From contig CAIWKC010000148.1 of NCBI GenBank assembly GCA_903913145.1, forward strand, positions 1 to 36,726: a DNA stretch of 36,726 nucleotides. The letters run 5' to 3'. The stretch's first letter is position 1; each line of letters starts with the position of its first letter. Under the pieces are notes generated by a model. It did not search any database. It saw nothing but the letters and a program-made list of their open reading frames with translations, and was not told where the DNA came from. This DNA is from an uncultured Gallionellaceae bacterium (GTDB lineage: Bacteria; Pseudomonadota; Gammaproteobacteria; Burkholderiales; Gallionellaceae). Of the stretch, positions 18,770 to 30,161 are shown one piece after another. A program made the position numbers and the translations under genes.

Positions 18770-20620
18770 TCAATCCTCAACTTGTGTTACATCCCTGACA
18801 GCACCCTTGTTTGCCGAAGTCACCATTGCAGCGTAAGCACGCAATGCTACCGAGACTTTACGTGGCCGCACTACCTCAGGTTTCCAAGCTTTATTACCCT
18901 TCGCTTCCATCTCGGCACGACGTTGTTCCAGTTCGCTTGCGGGGATTGCAAGATTAATGCCGCGATTCGGAATATCAATCTCGATTCGGTCGCCTTCCCG
19001 AACCAGACCAATCGCACCGCCGCTCGCCGCTTCGGGCGAAGCATGACCAATGCTCAATCCCGATGTGCCGCCGGAGAAGCGCCCGTCGGTAAGTAGCGCG
19101 CACGCCTTGCCCAAGCCTTTTGATTTGAGATAAGAAGTCGGGTACAACATTTCCTGCATGCCAGGCCCGCCTTTGGGGCCTTCGTAGCGAATCACGACAA
19201 CATCACCCGCCACGATCTGGTCGGCAAGAATTCCTTCAGTTGCGGCATCCTGACTTTCGAATACACGTGCACGTCCGCTGAATTTCAAAATACTTTCATC
19301 CACACCTGCCGTTTTGACAATACAGCCATCCAGAGCAATATTGCCATACAACACTGCCAAGCCGCCGTCTTTGGAATACGCATGCGCCATGTCGCGGATG
19401 CAACCCGTGCTGCGGTCAGCATCCAATTCGGGATAGAGCATGGATTGCGAAAAAGCGATGGTCGTGACAATTCCACCGGGAGCGGCGCGAAAGAATTTCT
19501 TTACGTATTCATCTGTGCTTTGCACAATATCCCAATGTTTGAGACCTTCACGCAAGGTCTTGCTATGGACGGTACCGACTTCTCCATGCAGCAATCCGGC
19601 ACGATCCAGTTCACCCAGAATGGCTGCTATTCCGCCTGCCCGATGCACGTCTTCCAAATGGTATTCAGAAGAAGGCGCAACCTTGCAAAGCGTTGGAACT
19701 TGGCGCGAAAGCCTATCCATATCTTTCATTGTAAACGCCACTTCTGCTTCGTGCGCAATGGCCAGCAAGTGCAGCACGGTGTTGGTTGATCCACCCATTG
19801 CGATATCCAACGTCATTGCATTTTCGAACGCTTTGAAACTGGCAATGTTACGCGGTAAAACGGATGCATCATCCTGTTCATAATAACGTTTGCACAATTC
19901 GACTATGGTCCGTCCGGCACGCAAGAATAGTTGTTTTCGCTCGGCATGCGTTGCCACCAACGAGCCATTGCCGGGCAAGGAAAGTCCCAGCGCTTCAGTT
20001 AAACAATTCATTGAATTGGCCGTAAACATGCCGGAACATGAACCGCAAGTCGGGCACGCAGAGCGCTCAATGGCTGCCACTTCCTCGTCGCTGTAATGGC
20101 TATCGGCTGCGGCCACCATCGCGTCAATCAGATCCAATCCTTTGGTTTTGCCTTGCCAAGTCACCTTGCCCGCTTCCATTGGCCCTCCGGAAACGAATAC
20201 CACAGGTATGTTCAGGCGCATGGCTGCCATCAGCATTCCCGGGGTGATCTTGTCGCAATTGGAAATGCACACCAGCGCATCGGCACAGTGCGCGTTGACC
20301 ATGTACTCCACCGAATCGGCGATGAGATCGCGCGAGGGCAGTGAGTACAGCATGCCGTCGTGCCCCATTGCGATGCCGTCATCCACCGCGATGGTGTCAA
20401 ATTCTTTGGCGATACCGCCCGCCTTCTCGATCTCGCGAGCAACCATTTGTCCCAAGTCTTTCAAGTGGACATGTCCCGGAACGAACTGGGTAAATGAATT
20501 TGCAATCGCAATAATCGGCTTGCCGAAATCTCCATCAGTCATGCCGGTAGCGCGCCACAAAGAGCGCGCGCCGGCCATATTGCGGCCATGGGTGGAAGTA
20601 CGGGAACGGTATTGGGGCAT
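18770..20620 (-). CDS. ilvD: Dihydroxy-acid dehydratase
   Basis: [79 protein letters not shown]. Confidence 0.98.
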   Translation of the reverse strand: MPQYRSRTSTHGRNMAGARSLWRATGMTDGDFGKPIIAIANSFTQFVPGHVHLKDLGQMVAREIEKAGGIAKEFDTIAVDDGIAMGHDGMLYSLPSRDLIADSVEYMVNAHCADALVCISNCDKITPGMLMAAMRLNIPVVFVSGGPMEAGKVTWQGKTKGLDLIDAMVAAADSHYSDEEVAAIERSACPTCGSCSGMFTANSMNCLTEALGLSLPGNGSLVATHAERKQLFLRAGRTIVELCKRYYEQDDASVLPRNIASFKAFENAMTLDIAMGGSTNTVLHLLAIAHEAEVAFTMKDMDRLSRQVPTLCKVAPSSEYHLEDVHRAGGIAAILGELDRAGLLHGEVGTVHSKTLREGLKHWDIVQSTDEYVKKFFRAAPGGIVTTIAFSQSMLYPELDADRSTGCIRDMAHAYSKDGGLAVLYGNIALDGCIVKTAGVDESILKFSGRARVFESQDAATEGILADQIVAGDVVVIRYEGPKGGPGMQEMLYPTSYLKSKGLGKACALLTDGRFSGGTSGLSIGHASPEAASGGAIGLVREGDRIEIDIPNRGINLAIPASELEQRRAEMEAKGNKAWKPEVVRPRKVSVALRAYAAMVTSANKGAVRDVTQVED

Positions 20621-20695
20621 AATTGTCTCTCTTGTAAGAATGTTGAAGCATGTTAACAAGTATAATCAGTAACCTAATTCTAACTCATTCGCCCC

Positions 20696-21493
20696 ATGCT
20701 CGTTCATCCACAATTCGACCCTGTCGCCATTCATCTCGGCTCGTTCGGCATCCACTGGTATGGACTCATGTATCTACTTGGTTTTCTGGCTTTCATCTGG
20801 CTGGGCAAAAAACGCTTGCGTGCATTGAATATGCATGGTTGGGATGAAAAATTCCTGGATGATCTTTTGTTTTACGGGGTGCTCGGTGTGGTATTGGGCG
20901 GACGCCTTGGTGAGGTATTGTTTTACAACCCCGGTTATTATTTTTCACATCCCTTCAAAATTCTTGCGGTTTGGGAAGGCGGTATGTCCTTTCACGGTGG
21001 ATTTCTGGGCGTGCTGTTTGCGATGGCTATATTTGCACGTAAACGGCAAATTGTGTGGTTGCAACTGATGGATTTCATCGCTCCGTTAGTCCCGGTTGGC
21101 TTGGGAGCCGGACGCATCGGCAATTTCATTAATGCCGAATTGTGGGGTCGCCCCACCGATGGGTGGTGGGGGATGATATTCCCAAATGTCGATAGCATAC
21201 CTAGACACCCCTCGCAGCTTTACGAATTTGCGCTGGAAGGCGTGGCACTTTTCACACTGCTCTGGTTGTTTTCAAATAAACCGCGTCCAATCGGCGCAGT
21301 TTCAGGACTGTTCCTCATTGGCTATGGAAGCTTTCGTTTCATTGGTGAATTTGCGCGCACGCCGGATGACGGAATTTTCGGTTTAATGACCTTTGGCATC
21401 AGCATGGGACAATGGTTGAGCTTGCCAATGGTATTGGCAGGTATTGTAATGATGGCATGGGCATTCAGGAAAAAAAATCTGCCCGGCTTGTAG
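20696..21493 (+). CDS. lgt: Phosphatidylglycerol-prolipoprotein diacylglyceryl transferase
   Basis: [62 protein letters not shown]. Confidence 0.98.
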   Translation: MLVHPQFDPVAIHLGSFGIHWYGLMYLLGFLAFIWLGKKRLRALNMHGWDEKFLDDLLFYGVLGVVLGGRLGEVLFYNPGYYFSHPFKILAVWEGGMSFHGGFLGVLFAMAIFARKRQIVWLQLMDFIAPLVPVGLGAGRIGNFINAELWGRPTDGWWGMIFPNVDSIPRHPSQLYEFALEGVALFTLLWLFSNKPRPIGAVSGLFLIGYGSFRFIGEFARTPDDGIFGLMTFGISMGQWLSLPMVLAGIVMMAWAFRKKNLPGL

Positions 21494-21496
21494 CCT

Positions 21497-21562
21497 GAAT
21501 GTAGCGTAGCGGAATCCGGCGAATTCAAATTAGTAAATCCCGGATTCCGCTTCGCGGCATCC
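21497..21562. repeat. Dispersed-type inverted repeat hairpin downstream of lgt
   Basis: GAATGTAGCGTAGCGGAATCCGG (21497-21519) pairs with CCGGATTCCGCTTCGCGGCATCC (21540-21562) with a few mismatches. Confidence 0.8.
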
Positions 21563-21667
21563 ATACTACCGCTTATGAGACTGAGCCAGCTTGAACCAAC
21601 CCATCTCTTGACACCCCTCCGCACCTCCCCGATACTTCGAACATCATATTAGTACAGGCTTTATCCT

Positions 21668-22957
21668 TTGGACGAATTTTCACTGACTACGTTGTTTTTA
21701 GCCCTCGTTGTCATACTTATCCTGTCCGGATTTTTTTCTTCTTCCGAAACAAGCATGATGTCGCTGAACCGTCATCGCTTGAGTCATTTGGTTCGAAAAG
21801 GCAATAAAAGCGCAAAGCTCACTTCGAAACTGTTAGCTAAAACTGACAAATTGCTCGGCTCTATCCTGTTTGGCAATACGCTGTTAAATGTTGCCGCAGC
21901 CACCCTCACTGAAATTATTGTATTGCGCATTTTTGGTCGTGAAAACAGTACAGCCCTTATTTTAGGGTCGCTCATCATCACCTTCATTATTTTGATCTTT
22001 AGTGAAATATTACCCAAGGTCATCGCGTCAAGCCACCCCGAGAGGGTCGCACTATCGGCCAGTTACGGGCTTGCATTTTTTATCAAACTTTTTTATCCGG
22101 TAGTTTTTATCGCAACAGCAATTGTGCGCACAGCGCTCAGCTTGTTGCACATTAAGGTTCAAACTGACCAGAGTAAACAAACTGTTAGCCTGGAAGAGGT
22201 TCGAATGATGGTATTGGAAGCCGAACAGTTTCTACCCCATCGCCATCAGAAAATGCTGCTAAATTTGGTCGATTTGGAGCGAATCGTCGTCGATGATGTG
22301 ATGATCCCGCGCAATCAAATGGAAGCACTGGACATAAATGCCAACGAAGTCGTGTTGAAGCAACAATTGGCAACTTGCCACCACACTCTGCTTCCTGTTT
22401 ATGAAAACGTGCTGGACAACATCATTGGAATTTTGCACGTTCGCAAGACACTTTCACTACTTCAACGCGAACATTTCAGTGCGGACGATTTGCGAGAATT
22501 ATTATTCGACCCTTATTTTATTCCTGCTGACACTACACTCCTGATGCAATTGCAGCATTTTCAGGAACGCCAATTGCGCCTGGGACTTATTGTTGACGAG
22601 TATGGTGAATTGCTTGGCTTAGTGACACTAGAAAATATTCTTGAAGAGATCGTCGGCGACTTCACCACCCAATCTCCCGCGCAAACCGGCAAATTTTATC
22701 GGCAGGTGGACGGCAGTTTATTTATCGAAGGCAGCACGCTCCTGCGTGACTTAAACCGCAAAATGGGTCTACACTTCCCACTTAATGGTGCTAAGACATT
22801 GAATGGACTGATTCTAGAGCATCTTGAGGACATTCCGGAAGCAGGAACTAGTTTGAAAATCAGCGGATATCCAATTGAAATAATTCAGACTCAGGATCGT
22901 GTTGTAAAGATCGCAAAGATATTTATTGCGCCGCAAACTACTTCTCCCTCCAATTAA
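21668..22957 (+). CDS. CNNM/CorC-family transmembrane protein (DUF21 + CBS pair + CorC-HlyC domain)
   Basis: LSGFFSSSETSMMSLNRHRLSHLVRKGN, ILPKVIASSHPERVA, VDDVMIPRNQMEALDI, LGLIVDEYGELLGLVTLENILEEIVGDF. Apparent TTG start. Confidence 0.93.
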   Translation: MDEFSLTTLFLALVVILILSGFFSSSETSMMSLNRHRLSHLVRKGNKSAKLTSKLLAKTDKLLGSILFGNTLLNVAAATLTEIIVLRIFGRENSTALILGSLIITFIILIFSEILPKVIASSHPERVALSASYGLAFFIKLFYPVVFIATAIVRTALSLLHIKVQTDQSKQTVSLEEVRMMVLEAEQFLPHRHQKMLLNLVDLERIVVDDVMIPRNQMEALDINANEVVLKQQLATCHHTLLPVYENVLDNIIGILHVRKTLSLLQREHFSADDLRELLFDPYFIPADTTLLMQLQHFQERQLRLGLIVDEYGELLGLVTLENILEEIVGDFTTQSPAQTGKFYRQVDGSLFIEGSTLLRDLNRKMGLHFPLNGAKTLNGLILEHLEDIPEAGTSLKISGYPIEIIQTQDRVVKIAKIFIAPQTTSPSN

Positions 22958-23097
22958 ACTGATTAACTGGGGGAGCTTTACAAAGGATATAAAGCCAAGC
23001 ATGATACAAAATAACTTTATAATCCGGTCTATTGGGATAAAACTTGTGAATAAGCGCGATCACTTGTTATTTTGATTCTTGCAAATAGGGAAACGGA

Positions 23098-24312
23098 ATG
23101 GCTACTGCAAATAAGGCGACAAAAGAACTTCAATACAGCTGGGAAGGAAAAGACAAGTCTGGCAAAGTTGTCAAAGGCGACATGCGTTCCGCCGGTGAGG
23201 CTTCGGTATCAGCCCACCTTAGACGTCAGGGCATTACCGTTACAAAAATTAAAAAAAGCGCCGGAAGAGGCAAAGGTGTTTCAGAAAAGGATGTGACTCT
23301 TTTCACCCGCCAGCTTGCCACCATGTTGAAATCAGGCGTGCCGCTGTTGCAAGCTTTCGACATTGTGGGAAAGGGACACGACAATCCTTCTGTCGCCCGA
23401 CTATTACTCGATATCAAAACAGATGTTGAGACCGGTAGCAGTCTGGAGCAAGCTTTCCGCAAATACCCGCTTCACTTTGACGACCTCTTTTGCAACCTGA
23501 TCGGCGCAGGAGAGCAAGCCGGTATTCTGGATAGCCTGCTAGACAGATTGGCCACTTATAAAGAAAAAATTCAAGCTATCAAGAGCAAAATTAAATCTGC
23601 CCTGTTCTACCCTATTTCCATCATCGTTATTGCTTTTGTGATCACGGCAGTTATTATGATTTTTGTTATTCCCGCTTTTAAAGATATGTTCAAACAGTTT
23701 GGTGCCGATTTACCTGCACCCACTCTGGTTGTCATGGCAATGTCTGACTTCTTCGTTACTTGGTGGTGGGCCATATTCGGCAGCATCGGCGGTGGTTTGT
23801 ACTGGTTCTTTTATACCTGGAAACGCAGCAAAAAATTACAGCGCACGATGGATACTTTAATGCTCAAAGTACCTGTTTTCGGCCCACTGATCAGAAAAGC
23901 AACCATTGCCAGATGGACACGCACTTTGTCTACTATGTTTGCAGCGGGCGTTCCCCTGGTTGAGGCCTTTGACTCTGTTGCCGGTGCCGCCGGTAACGCT
24001 GTTTATTATGATGCAACAAAAGCAATTCAACGCGAAGTTACAACGGGTAGCAGTCTGACTGTTGCCATGCAAAATACCAACGTATTTCCCAGCATGGTTT
24101 TGCAGATGGTTGCCATTGGTGAAGAAGCAGGTTCCATCGATAGCATGCTATCCAAAGTGGCCGATTTCTTTGAAGCCGAGGTAGACGATGCAGTTGATGC
24201 GCTTGCCAGCTTGATGGAGCCCGTAATCATGGTAGTTTTGGGTACGCTGATAGGTGGTATGGTGATCGCTATGTATTTACCCATTTTCAAAATGGGGCAA
24301 GCCGTCGGATAA
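23098..24312 (+). CDS. pilC: Type IV pilus inner-membrane assembly protein PilC (GspF family)
   Basis: YSWEGKDKSGKVVKGDM, FTRQLATMLKSGVPLLQAFDIVGKG, RWTRTLSTMFAAGVPLVEAFDSVAGAAGN, two T2SSF domains. Confidence 0.96.
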   Translation: MATANKATKELQYSWEGKDKSGKVVKGDMRSAGEASVSAHLRRQGITVTKIKKSAGRGKGVSEKDVTLFTRQLATMLKSGVPLLQAFDIVGKGHDNPSVARLLLDIKTDVETGSSLEQAFRKYPLHFDDLFCNLIGAGEQAGILDSLLDRLATYKEKIQAIKSKIKSALFYPISIIVIAFVITAVIMIFVIPAFKDMFKQFGADLPAPTLVVMAMSDFFVTWWWAIFGSIGGGLYWFFYTWKRSKKLQRTMDTLMLKVPVFGPLIRKATIARWTRTLSTMFAAGVPLVEAFDSVAGAAGNAVYYDATKAIQREVTTGSSLTVAMQNTNVFPSMVLQMVAIGEEAGSIDSMLSKVADFFEAEVDDAVDALASLMEPVIMVVLGTLIGGMVIAMYLPIFKMGQAVG

Positions 24313-24331
24313 AGCTCTTAGTCCGCATAAC

Positions 24332-24358
24332 AGGCGCACCATTGTCATGGTGACGCCT
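24332..24358. other. Stable hairpin in the pilC-pilD spacer
   Basis: AGGCG-CACCAT-TGTC-ATGGTG-A-CGCCT; no strong U-tract. Confidence 0.6.
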
Positions 24359-24384
24359 TAATTACAAACTTATCCGATATTTCA

Positions 24385-25254
24385 ATGACTCTCATCCAAG
24401 AACTGCAAACCTACCCTCCCTTTTTCATTGCCTTGTCGTGCCTCATGGGTTTATTGGTTGGCAGTTTTCTCAATGTAGTCATCTACCGCTTGCCAAAAAT
24501 GATGGAACGCGACTGGAAATCGCAATGTACAGAGTTGTCCGGTGGAGAGCCGGTTTTGGAGGCGCCCTATAATTTGTATACTCCGGGTTCTGCTTGTCCA
24601 CATTGTAATCACAAAATTGGCGCGCTCGAAAATATCCCTGTTGTCAGCTATATGTTATTGCGTGGCAAATGCAAAAATTGTCACGCAGCCATCTCTATCC
24701 GCTACCCGCTAGTTGAAACTGTTAGCGCCCTGCTAAGCGCTTTCGCTGCTTGGCATTTCGGTTTTGGCATGATCGGACTGGCCGCTATATTGTTCATTTG
24801 GGCACTTATCGCGCTTACCTGTATCGATCTCGATACACAACTTTTACCAGACGATATCACCCTGCCGCTGCTTTGGTTAGGTTTGCTTTTCAACCTTTCG
24901 AATACATTTGCCAGTTTATCCAATGCAGTCATCGGTGCCATCTGCGGATACCTGATTTTATGGAGTGTGTACTGGATGTTCAAACTCGCCACCGGCAAAG
25001 AAGGCATGGGTTATGGGGATTTCAAATTACTCGCGGCGATCGGAGCATGGCTGGGTTGGCAAATGCTTCCGTTGGTCATATTGCTTTCATCGGTAGTGGG
25101 TGCAGTAGTGGGCATTACCCTGATCGTAGCCGTTAAGCGCGGCAGAGACATTCCCATTCCGTTTGGCCCTTATCTTGCGGGAGGTGGATTGATTGCATTA
25201 TTCTGGGGAACATATTTAACACAAAGTTATTTACAACTCTTCTCAGCACCATGA
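24385..25254 (+). CDS. pilD: Prepilin peptidase / N-methyltransferase
   Basis: GSFLNVVIYRLPKMME, CPHCNHKIGALENIPVVSYMLLRGKCKNC, GMGYGDFKLLAAIGAWLG. Confidence 0.97.
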   Translation: MTLIQELQTYPPFFIALSCLMGLLVGSFLNVVIYRLPKMMERDWKSQCTELSGGEPVLEAPYNLYTPGSACPHCNHKIGALENIPVVSYMLLRGKCKNCHAAISIRYPLVETVSALLSAFAAWHFGFGMIGLAAILFIWALIALTCIDLDTQLLPDDITLPLLWLGLLFNLSNTFASLSNAVIGAICGYLILWSVYWMFKLATGKEGMGYGDFKLLAAIGAWLGWQMLPLVILLSSVVGAVVGITLIVAVKRGRDIPIPFGPYLAGGGLIALFWGTYLTQSYLQLFSAP

Positions 25255-25260
25255 TTCTAA

Positions 25261-25902
25261 ATGGCGACAATTTCACCGTCCCCACTCAAAAAACACCTTC
25301 TAATCGGGCTCACCGGTGGCATCGGTAGTGGCAAAAGCACCGTAGCAACCTTGTTTGTGCAGCACGGTGCGCGCCTCATCGATACCGACGAAATTTCTCA
25401 TGCGCTGACCCGATCCGGTGGGGCCGCCATTCCTGAGATTCGTACTACTTTCGGTAATAGCTTCGTTGACGCACAAGGCGCTCTCGACAGAAGCAAAATG
25501 CGCGAATTGGTTTTCGCTAAACCGGACGCCAAAAAACAACTGGAATCAATCTTGCATCCGCTCATTCTCAATCTAGCCAAGCAGACTGCTTCTTCAGCCA
25601 CCTCCGCTCCTTATACTTTAATCGCTATCCCGTTGCTGTTTGAGTCGACACGATATCGGGACTGGCTGCATCGCACCCTTGTTGTGGATTGTCCGGAAGA
25701 ACTTCAGATTGCGCGCACCATGCAACGCAGCGGACTGGATAAAGCCCTGATTCAGTCAATAATAAACCAGCAAATATCAAGAAGTCAGCGGACGGCTTTG
25801 GCTAACGACATCATACTGAACGATAGCGATCTGGCCACATTGTCGACTCAGGTTGACGCACTCCATGTCCGATTTTTGACTATTGCTAATGGAAGCGATT
25901 GA
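25261..25902 (+). CDS. coaE: Dephospho-CoA kinase
   Basis: LIGLTGGIGSGKSTVATLFVQHGARLIDTDEISHALT. Confidence 0.96.
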   Translation: MATISPSPLKKHLLIGLTGGIGSGKSTVATLFVQHGARLIDTDEISHALTRSGGAAIPEIRTTFGNSFVDAQGALDRSKMRELVFAKPDAKKQLESILHPLILNLAKQTASSATSAPYTLIAIPLLFESTRYRDWLHRTLVVDCPEELQIARTMQRSGLDKALIQSIINQQISRSQRTALANDIILNDSDLATLSTQVDALHVRFLTIANGSD

Positions 25903-25963
25903 CGGCAAGCCCCACTCCATATATCTTTCCATACCAAATTAATCCTAATAACCCGACTATTCG

Positions 25964-26719
25964 ATGATCAGCTACGAGTTTCCTCTAAATGAACGCGTGC
26001 GCACACTATTGCGACTGGAGGATCTCTTCACTCGAATTGAAACACTGATTGCACGTTCAGACAGCATAGATCATCATTGTGCGCTCGGGGTTCTGTTTGA
26101 GTTACTCGAAGTTGCAGCGCGTGCAGACCTCAAGTCGGATCTGCTGCAAGAACTTGAACGACAAAAAAAAATCCTTTCTGCTTTACATTCAAATCCTGAG
26201 ATATCTGAAGATGCACTGGAGGTTATCCTAAATAGCATAGACATTGCCAGCACTGATTTATTGGCTATGAGCGGCAAGATCGGCCAACATTTGCGTGACA
26301 ATGAATGGCTAATGGGCATTAAGCAGCGTGCTTGCATTCCCGGCGGCGTATGTGAATTCGATCTCCCTTCCTACCATTATTGGCATCACCAGAGCAGTGA
26401 AATCCGACGCGCCCACTTATCTTCCTGGCTAAATCCAATGTTGCCCCTTCGCGAGGGTCTGTCCATCGTACTTAAACTATTGCGCGAAAGTGGCAAAGTG
26501 CATCACTTCACTGCTTTTCGCGGCAGTTTTCAACAGATGCAAGGCGGAAAAATAGCTCAAATGCTGTGCGTACACATCAACAAATCTTTACCCTGCTTAC
26601 CCGAAATAAGTGCCAACAAATACGCGCTGAATGTTCGTTTTGTTGCAGCCAATTACGCGGCCAAAACCACGCTTTATGATCAGGATGTTCCGTTCGACCT
26701 GACTTTCTGTTCTCTGTAA
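25964..26719 (+). CDS. zapD: Cell division protein ZapD
   Basis: [37 protein letters not shown]; position between coaE and yacG. Confidence 0.94.
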   Translation: MISYEFPLNERVRTLLRLEDLFTRIETLIARSDSIDHHCALGVLFELLEVAARADLKSDLLQELERQKKILSALHSNPEISEDALEVILNSIDIASTDLLAMSGKIGQHLRDNEWLMGIKQRACIPGGVCEFDLPSYHYWHHQSSEIRRAHLSSWLNPMLPLREGLSIVLKLLRESGKVHHFTAFRGSFQQMQGGKIAQMLCVHINKSLPCLPEISANKYALNVRFVAANYAAKTTLYDQDVPFDLTFCSL

Positions 26720-26913
26720 TGACAAATATAAATAAGGCACCGGTTGTTACTTGCCCACAATGCGGCAAGGAACACGTCTGGAACACCGCCAATCGTTATC
26801 GTCCATTTTGCAGCGAACGCTGCAAAATGATTGATTTGGGCAAATGGGCAAACGAAGAATATCGCGTAGAACAACGCGAACAGGAATTATCGGACGACGA
26901 TCACCACGCTTGA
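26719..26913 (+). CDS. yacG: DNA gyrase inhibitor YacG
   Basis: [41 protein letters not shown]. Confidence 0.96.
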   Translation: MTNINKAPVVTCPQCGKEHVWNTANRYRPFCSERCKMIDLGKWANEEYRVEQREQELSDDDHHA

Positions 26914-27893
26914 CGCAATAAAGAAATGCCGTGAGCGCCATGTTGCCACGCCGTCTCCATGTCATTCTGCGTCAAACCGCCCAAGGCATAGATCGGAATA
27001 GTTGAAGCAGCCGAGATTGCTGCAAAACTTTTCCAGCCCAGATGCTTCGACCCAGGATGAGATTGGGTCGGCATCACAGGACTCAGCAGCGCAAAGTCAC
27101 AACCTAACTTTTCCGCTTGGCGTAACTCTTCGGCACTGTGGCAAGAAGCCCCGCACCAGTCCAGGGGCGGACGTTCGGATAATTCGGCAAGTTGCGTCGC
27201 GGTTAATTGCACACCGTCAGCGCCTACTTCTTGTGCCAGCACTATATCACCATTGAGCAATACCATTGCACCGCGTGCGTGTGCCAGTTCGATCACACGT
27301 AGCGCAAGTTCACGCAACTTACCGCGAGGGAGACTTTTTTCGCGTAATTGCACCAAACGCAGACCGACATCCAGCTTGGCTTGCAGACTGACTAGAAATG
27401 GCTCAATTCCGAGCTCGGCAGCATTACTGATGGCGTATAGGGTAGGCAATTCCAAAGCACGCAAGATGGGCGCATTGGCGGGAAGTATCGGAGACACCGA
27501 AACCTGCCCTTCTTCACTCCGGGGGGAGATTAGGGAGTGCGTGAAACTTGCTTTTTCTTGCCAGGCAAACTCCTGCCCCTCATGTGGATGTAATTCTCCA
27601 CTCCATGCGGTCACCCGAAAAAAATTCAATTTCACTGTCGCATGCGGATATGTAAATGCCCGTGTGAGCCAAGGATAAGCTTTTTCAACAATGATCCCTA
27701 ATTCCTCGTGCAATTCTCTCACCAATGCATCACGTGCTGTCTCTCCAGGCTCGACTTTGCCTCCGGGAAATTCCCAATATCCAGCCCATATTTTGTCGGG
27801 GGGACGTTGGGCCAGGAGGAAGGAACCATCGGGACGCTGCAAGACAGCGGCAGAAACTTCGACTATTTTTGTTTTTTCTATTCGCGTGCTCAA
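26901..27893 (-). CDS. Nudix hydrolase (MutT) fused to a thiamine-phosphate synthase-like domain
   Basis: Nudix box [25 protein letters not shown]-terminal ThiE/TenI-like barrel ([22 protein letters not shown]). Confidence 0.93.
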   Translation of the reverse strand: MSTRIEKTKIVEVSAAVLQRPDGSFLLAQRPPDKIWAGYWEFPGGKVEPGETARDALVRELHEELGIIVEKAYPWLTRAFTYPHATVKLNFFRVTAWSGELHPHEGQEFAWQEKASFTHSLISPRSEEGQVSVSPILPANAPILRALELPTLYAISNAAELGIEPFLVSLQAKLDVGLRLVQLREKSLPRGKLRELALRVIELAHARGAMVLLNGDIVLAQEVGADGVQLTATQLAELSERPPLDWCGASCHSAEELRQAEKLGCDFALLSPVMPTQSHPGSKHLGWKSFAAISAASTIPIYALGGLTQNDMETAWQHGAHGISLLRQAW

Positions 27894-27940
27894 GATTTCA
27901 GCTTTAAATTTAGGTTGGGTAGGGGCGCCAATATCTCAAC

Positions 27941-28795
27941 CTATATTTTCCCGCACCAATCCTTCGCAAACTGACCCGCTACTCTCCCGCTGCGCGAACC
28001 TCTCATCAACGACCACTGTAACGCAGCAGTGCGTACTTCATCAGTAAGGCCCTGCTTCCAGCCATGATGGGCCAGCCAATGTGCAGCCACAGCCAGATAT
28101 TCATCTTGCGAAAAAGGGTAGAACGAAATCCACAAGCCGAATCTCTCAGACAGTGAAACCTTCTCCTCCACACTTTCAGCCGGATGAACTTCGTCACCAA
28201 CATGTTTGGCGGCAAGATTGTCCTGCATGTAATCCGGCATCAGGTGACGTCGATTGGAGGTGGCGTAGATGAGCAGATTGTCGGAGAAGGCGACCAGATC
28301 ACCGTCCAGAGCGGCTTTGAGCGCCTGATAGCCGGGTTCGTCGGCGCTAAAGGAAAGGTCATCGCAATAGAGAATGAAGCGCTCTGCACGCCCCTGCACC
28401 AAACCAACGATTTGCGATAGATCAACCAAGCCTTGTTTGTCGATTTGAATAACGCGCAAATTCTGCCCGGCAAATTCGTTCAGCAACGCTTTCACCAACG
28501 ACGATTTGCCTGTGCCGCGTGCGCCTGAAAGCAACACGTTGTTTGCCGTACCGCCACGCACAAATTGCAGGGTATTTTGCTGAATACGTTGTTTCTGATC
28601 GTCGATGCCATGAAGGTCGTCTAGGGCGATCCGCTGGAAATTCGGCACGGGAAGCAAGGTACGTTGCTGATGATCCCAACGAAAAGCGGCGGCTGACTGC
28701 CAATCCGGCGTTATTGGTTGTGCACCGGGCAACACCCTTTCAAGGCGGGCAAGCAGGCCTTCTGCCCGGGTGAGGAAGTAGTCGAGTTTATCCAT
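27941..28795 (-). CDS. DUF815-family AAA+ ATPase
   Basis: NNVLLSGARGTGKSSLVKALLNEF, FILYCDDLSFSADEPGYQALKAALDG, IYATSNRRHLMPD. Confidence 0.9.
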   Translation of the reverse strand: MDKLDYFLTRAEGLLARLERVLPGAQPITPDWQSAAAFRWDHQQRTLLPVPNFQRIALDDLHGIDDQKQRIQQNTLQFVRGGTANNVLLSGARGTGKSSLVKALLNEFAGQNLRVIQIDKQGLVDLSQIVGLVQGRAERFILYCDDLSFSADEPGYQALKAALDGDLVAFSDNLLIYATSNRRHLMPDYMQDNLAAKHVGDEVHPAESVEEKVSLSERFGLWISFYPFSQDEYLAVAAHWLAHHGWKQGLTDEVRTAALQWSLMRGSRSGRVAGQFAKDWCGKI

Positions 28796-28813
28796 TACTC
28801 AAAACCTTTTTTT

Positions 28814-28922
28814 CCGCAGATTCTTGCAGATTAAAACCCAAGACCATTGGGCTATTGAATAGCACTTAAACGACCGCGAACTATGTATGTACTTAATCTG
28901 CGTGAATCTGCAAAATCTGCGG
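28814..28922. repeat. Inverted pair of GCAGATT-type repeats between argJ and the DUF815 gene
   Basis: CCGCAGATTCTTGCAGATTA (28814-28833) versus TTAATCTGCGTGAATCTGCAAAATCTGCGG (28893-28922). Confidence 0.75.
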
Positions 28923-28932
28923 ACGAATATTT

Positions 28933-30150
28933 TTAGCTTCTATAACTCGCGTTGATCTTCACGTAGTCGTAAGAGAAATCGCATGTCCACAGCGTGGCAT
29001 TCAAGGCGCCCCGATTCAGAACCACACGGATAGTGATGTCGCATTGCTGCATCACACGCTGGCCGTCAGCTTCCTGATAGCTGGCAGCTCGTCCGCCATT
29101 CTCTGCAACCAGAACATCATCAAGATAAAGTTTCAGTGTTTCAACATTGAGGTCGCTTACGCCCGCATAACCAATTGCTGCGAGAATTCTCCCCAAGTTC
29201 GGATCTGACGCGAAGAAAGCAGTTTTAACCAGTGGCGAGTGAGCTATTGCGTAGCCTATTTTTTTGCACTCGACCTCGTCTTTTCCGCCCTCTACCTGGA
29301 TAGTGATGAATTTTGTTGCACCTTCGCCATCGCGCACGATAGCTTGCGCCAGTATTGTCGCTACTTCGGTAACCGCGACTTGCATTGCGGAGAGGTTGGA
29401 CTCATTGATGCTGACTCCGCTCTTGCCTGAAGCTATGAGCATTAGCGAGTCATTGGTGGAGGTGTCACCATCGACGGTGATGCAGTTGAATGAACGGTTT
29501 GCCGCTTCACTCACGATTAGTTGTAAAAGCGGTTGCGGAATTGCTGCATCGGTAGCGATGTAGCCAAGCATAGTCGCCATGTTTGGGTGAATCATGCCGG
29601 AGCCTTTGGACATGCCGGTTACGGTAATAGTCTTTCCACCAATCTGAACTTGGCGCGAGACGGCCTTGGCCACGATGTCGGTGGTCATGATTGCCTGTGA
29701 TGCATCGAACCAATTGTCTGCTTTCAAATTGGCAATCGCCTGCGGTAATCCGGCAATAATCTTTTCCACCGGCAATGGTTCCATGATAACGCCAGTGGAA
29801 TATGGAAGCACTTGTTCAGGTGCAAAACCCAATAATCTTGCAAGTTCTGCACAGGTCTTGAGAGCTGCGGCCAAGCCTTGTTCACCCGTTCCAGCATTTG
29901 CATTGCCTGTATTGACAAGCAGTGCACGAATGCCTTTATTTTCCGCCAGGTGTTTTTTTGCAACGATGACCGGGGCTGCGCAAAATCGGTTTGTGGTGAA
30001 TACACCCGCAACGGTCGTGCCTTCTTCCAGTTTGATCACCAGCAGATCTTTACGATCAACCCGCTTAATTCCGGCTTCAGCGATGCCCAAAGAAACGCCC
30101 GCAACGGGCAACAGATCTGCCGCAACGGGCGCTGAGAGATTCACTGGCAT
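28933..30150 (-). CDS. argJ: Glutamate N-acetyltransferase / amino-acid acetyltransferase
   Basis: [49 protein letters not shown] autocleavage site region. Confidence 0.97.
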   Translation of the reverse strand: MPVNLSAPVAADLLPVAGVSLGIAEAGIKRVDRKDLLVIKLEEGTTVAGVFTTNRFCAAPVIVAKKHLAENKGIRALLVNTGNANAGTGEQGLAAALKTCAELARLLGFAPEQVLPYSTGVIMEPLPVEKIIAGLPQAIANLKADNWFDASQAIMTTDIVAKAVSRQVQIGGKTITVTGMSKGSGMIHPNMATMLGYIATDAAIPQPLLQLIVSEAANRSFNCITVDGDTSTNDSLMLIASGKSGVSINESNLSAMQVAVTEVATILAQAIVRDGEGATKFITIQVEGGKDEVECKKIGYAIAHSPLVKTAFFASDPNLGRILAAIGYAGVSDLNVETLKLYLDDVLVAENGGRAASYQEADGQRVMQQCDITIRVVLNRGALNATLWTCDFSYDYVKINASYRS

Positions 30151-30161
30151 GCTTGTTTCCT

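Noticed and set aside
20142-20672. 176-aa plus-strand ORF
   Set aside because: Antisense shadow of ilvD.
26901-26913. yacG / Nudix gene overlap as a possible error
   Set aside because: A 13-nt convergent tail overlap is common; both proteins have complete conserved cores.
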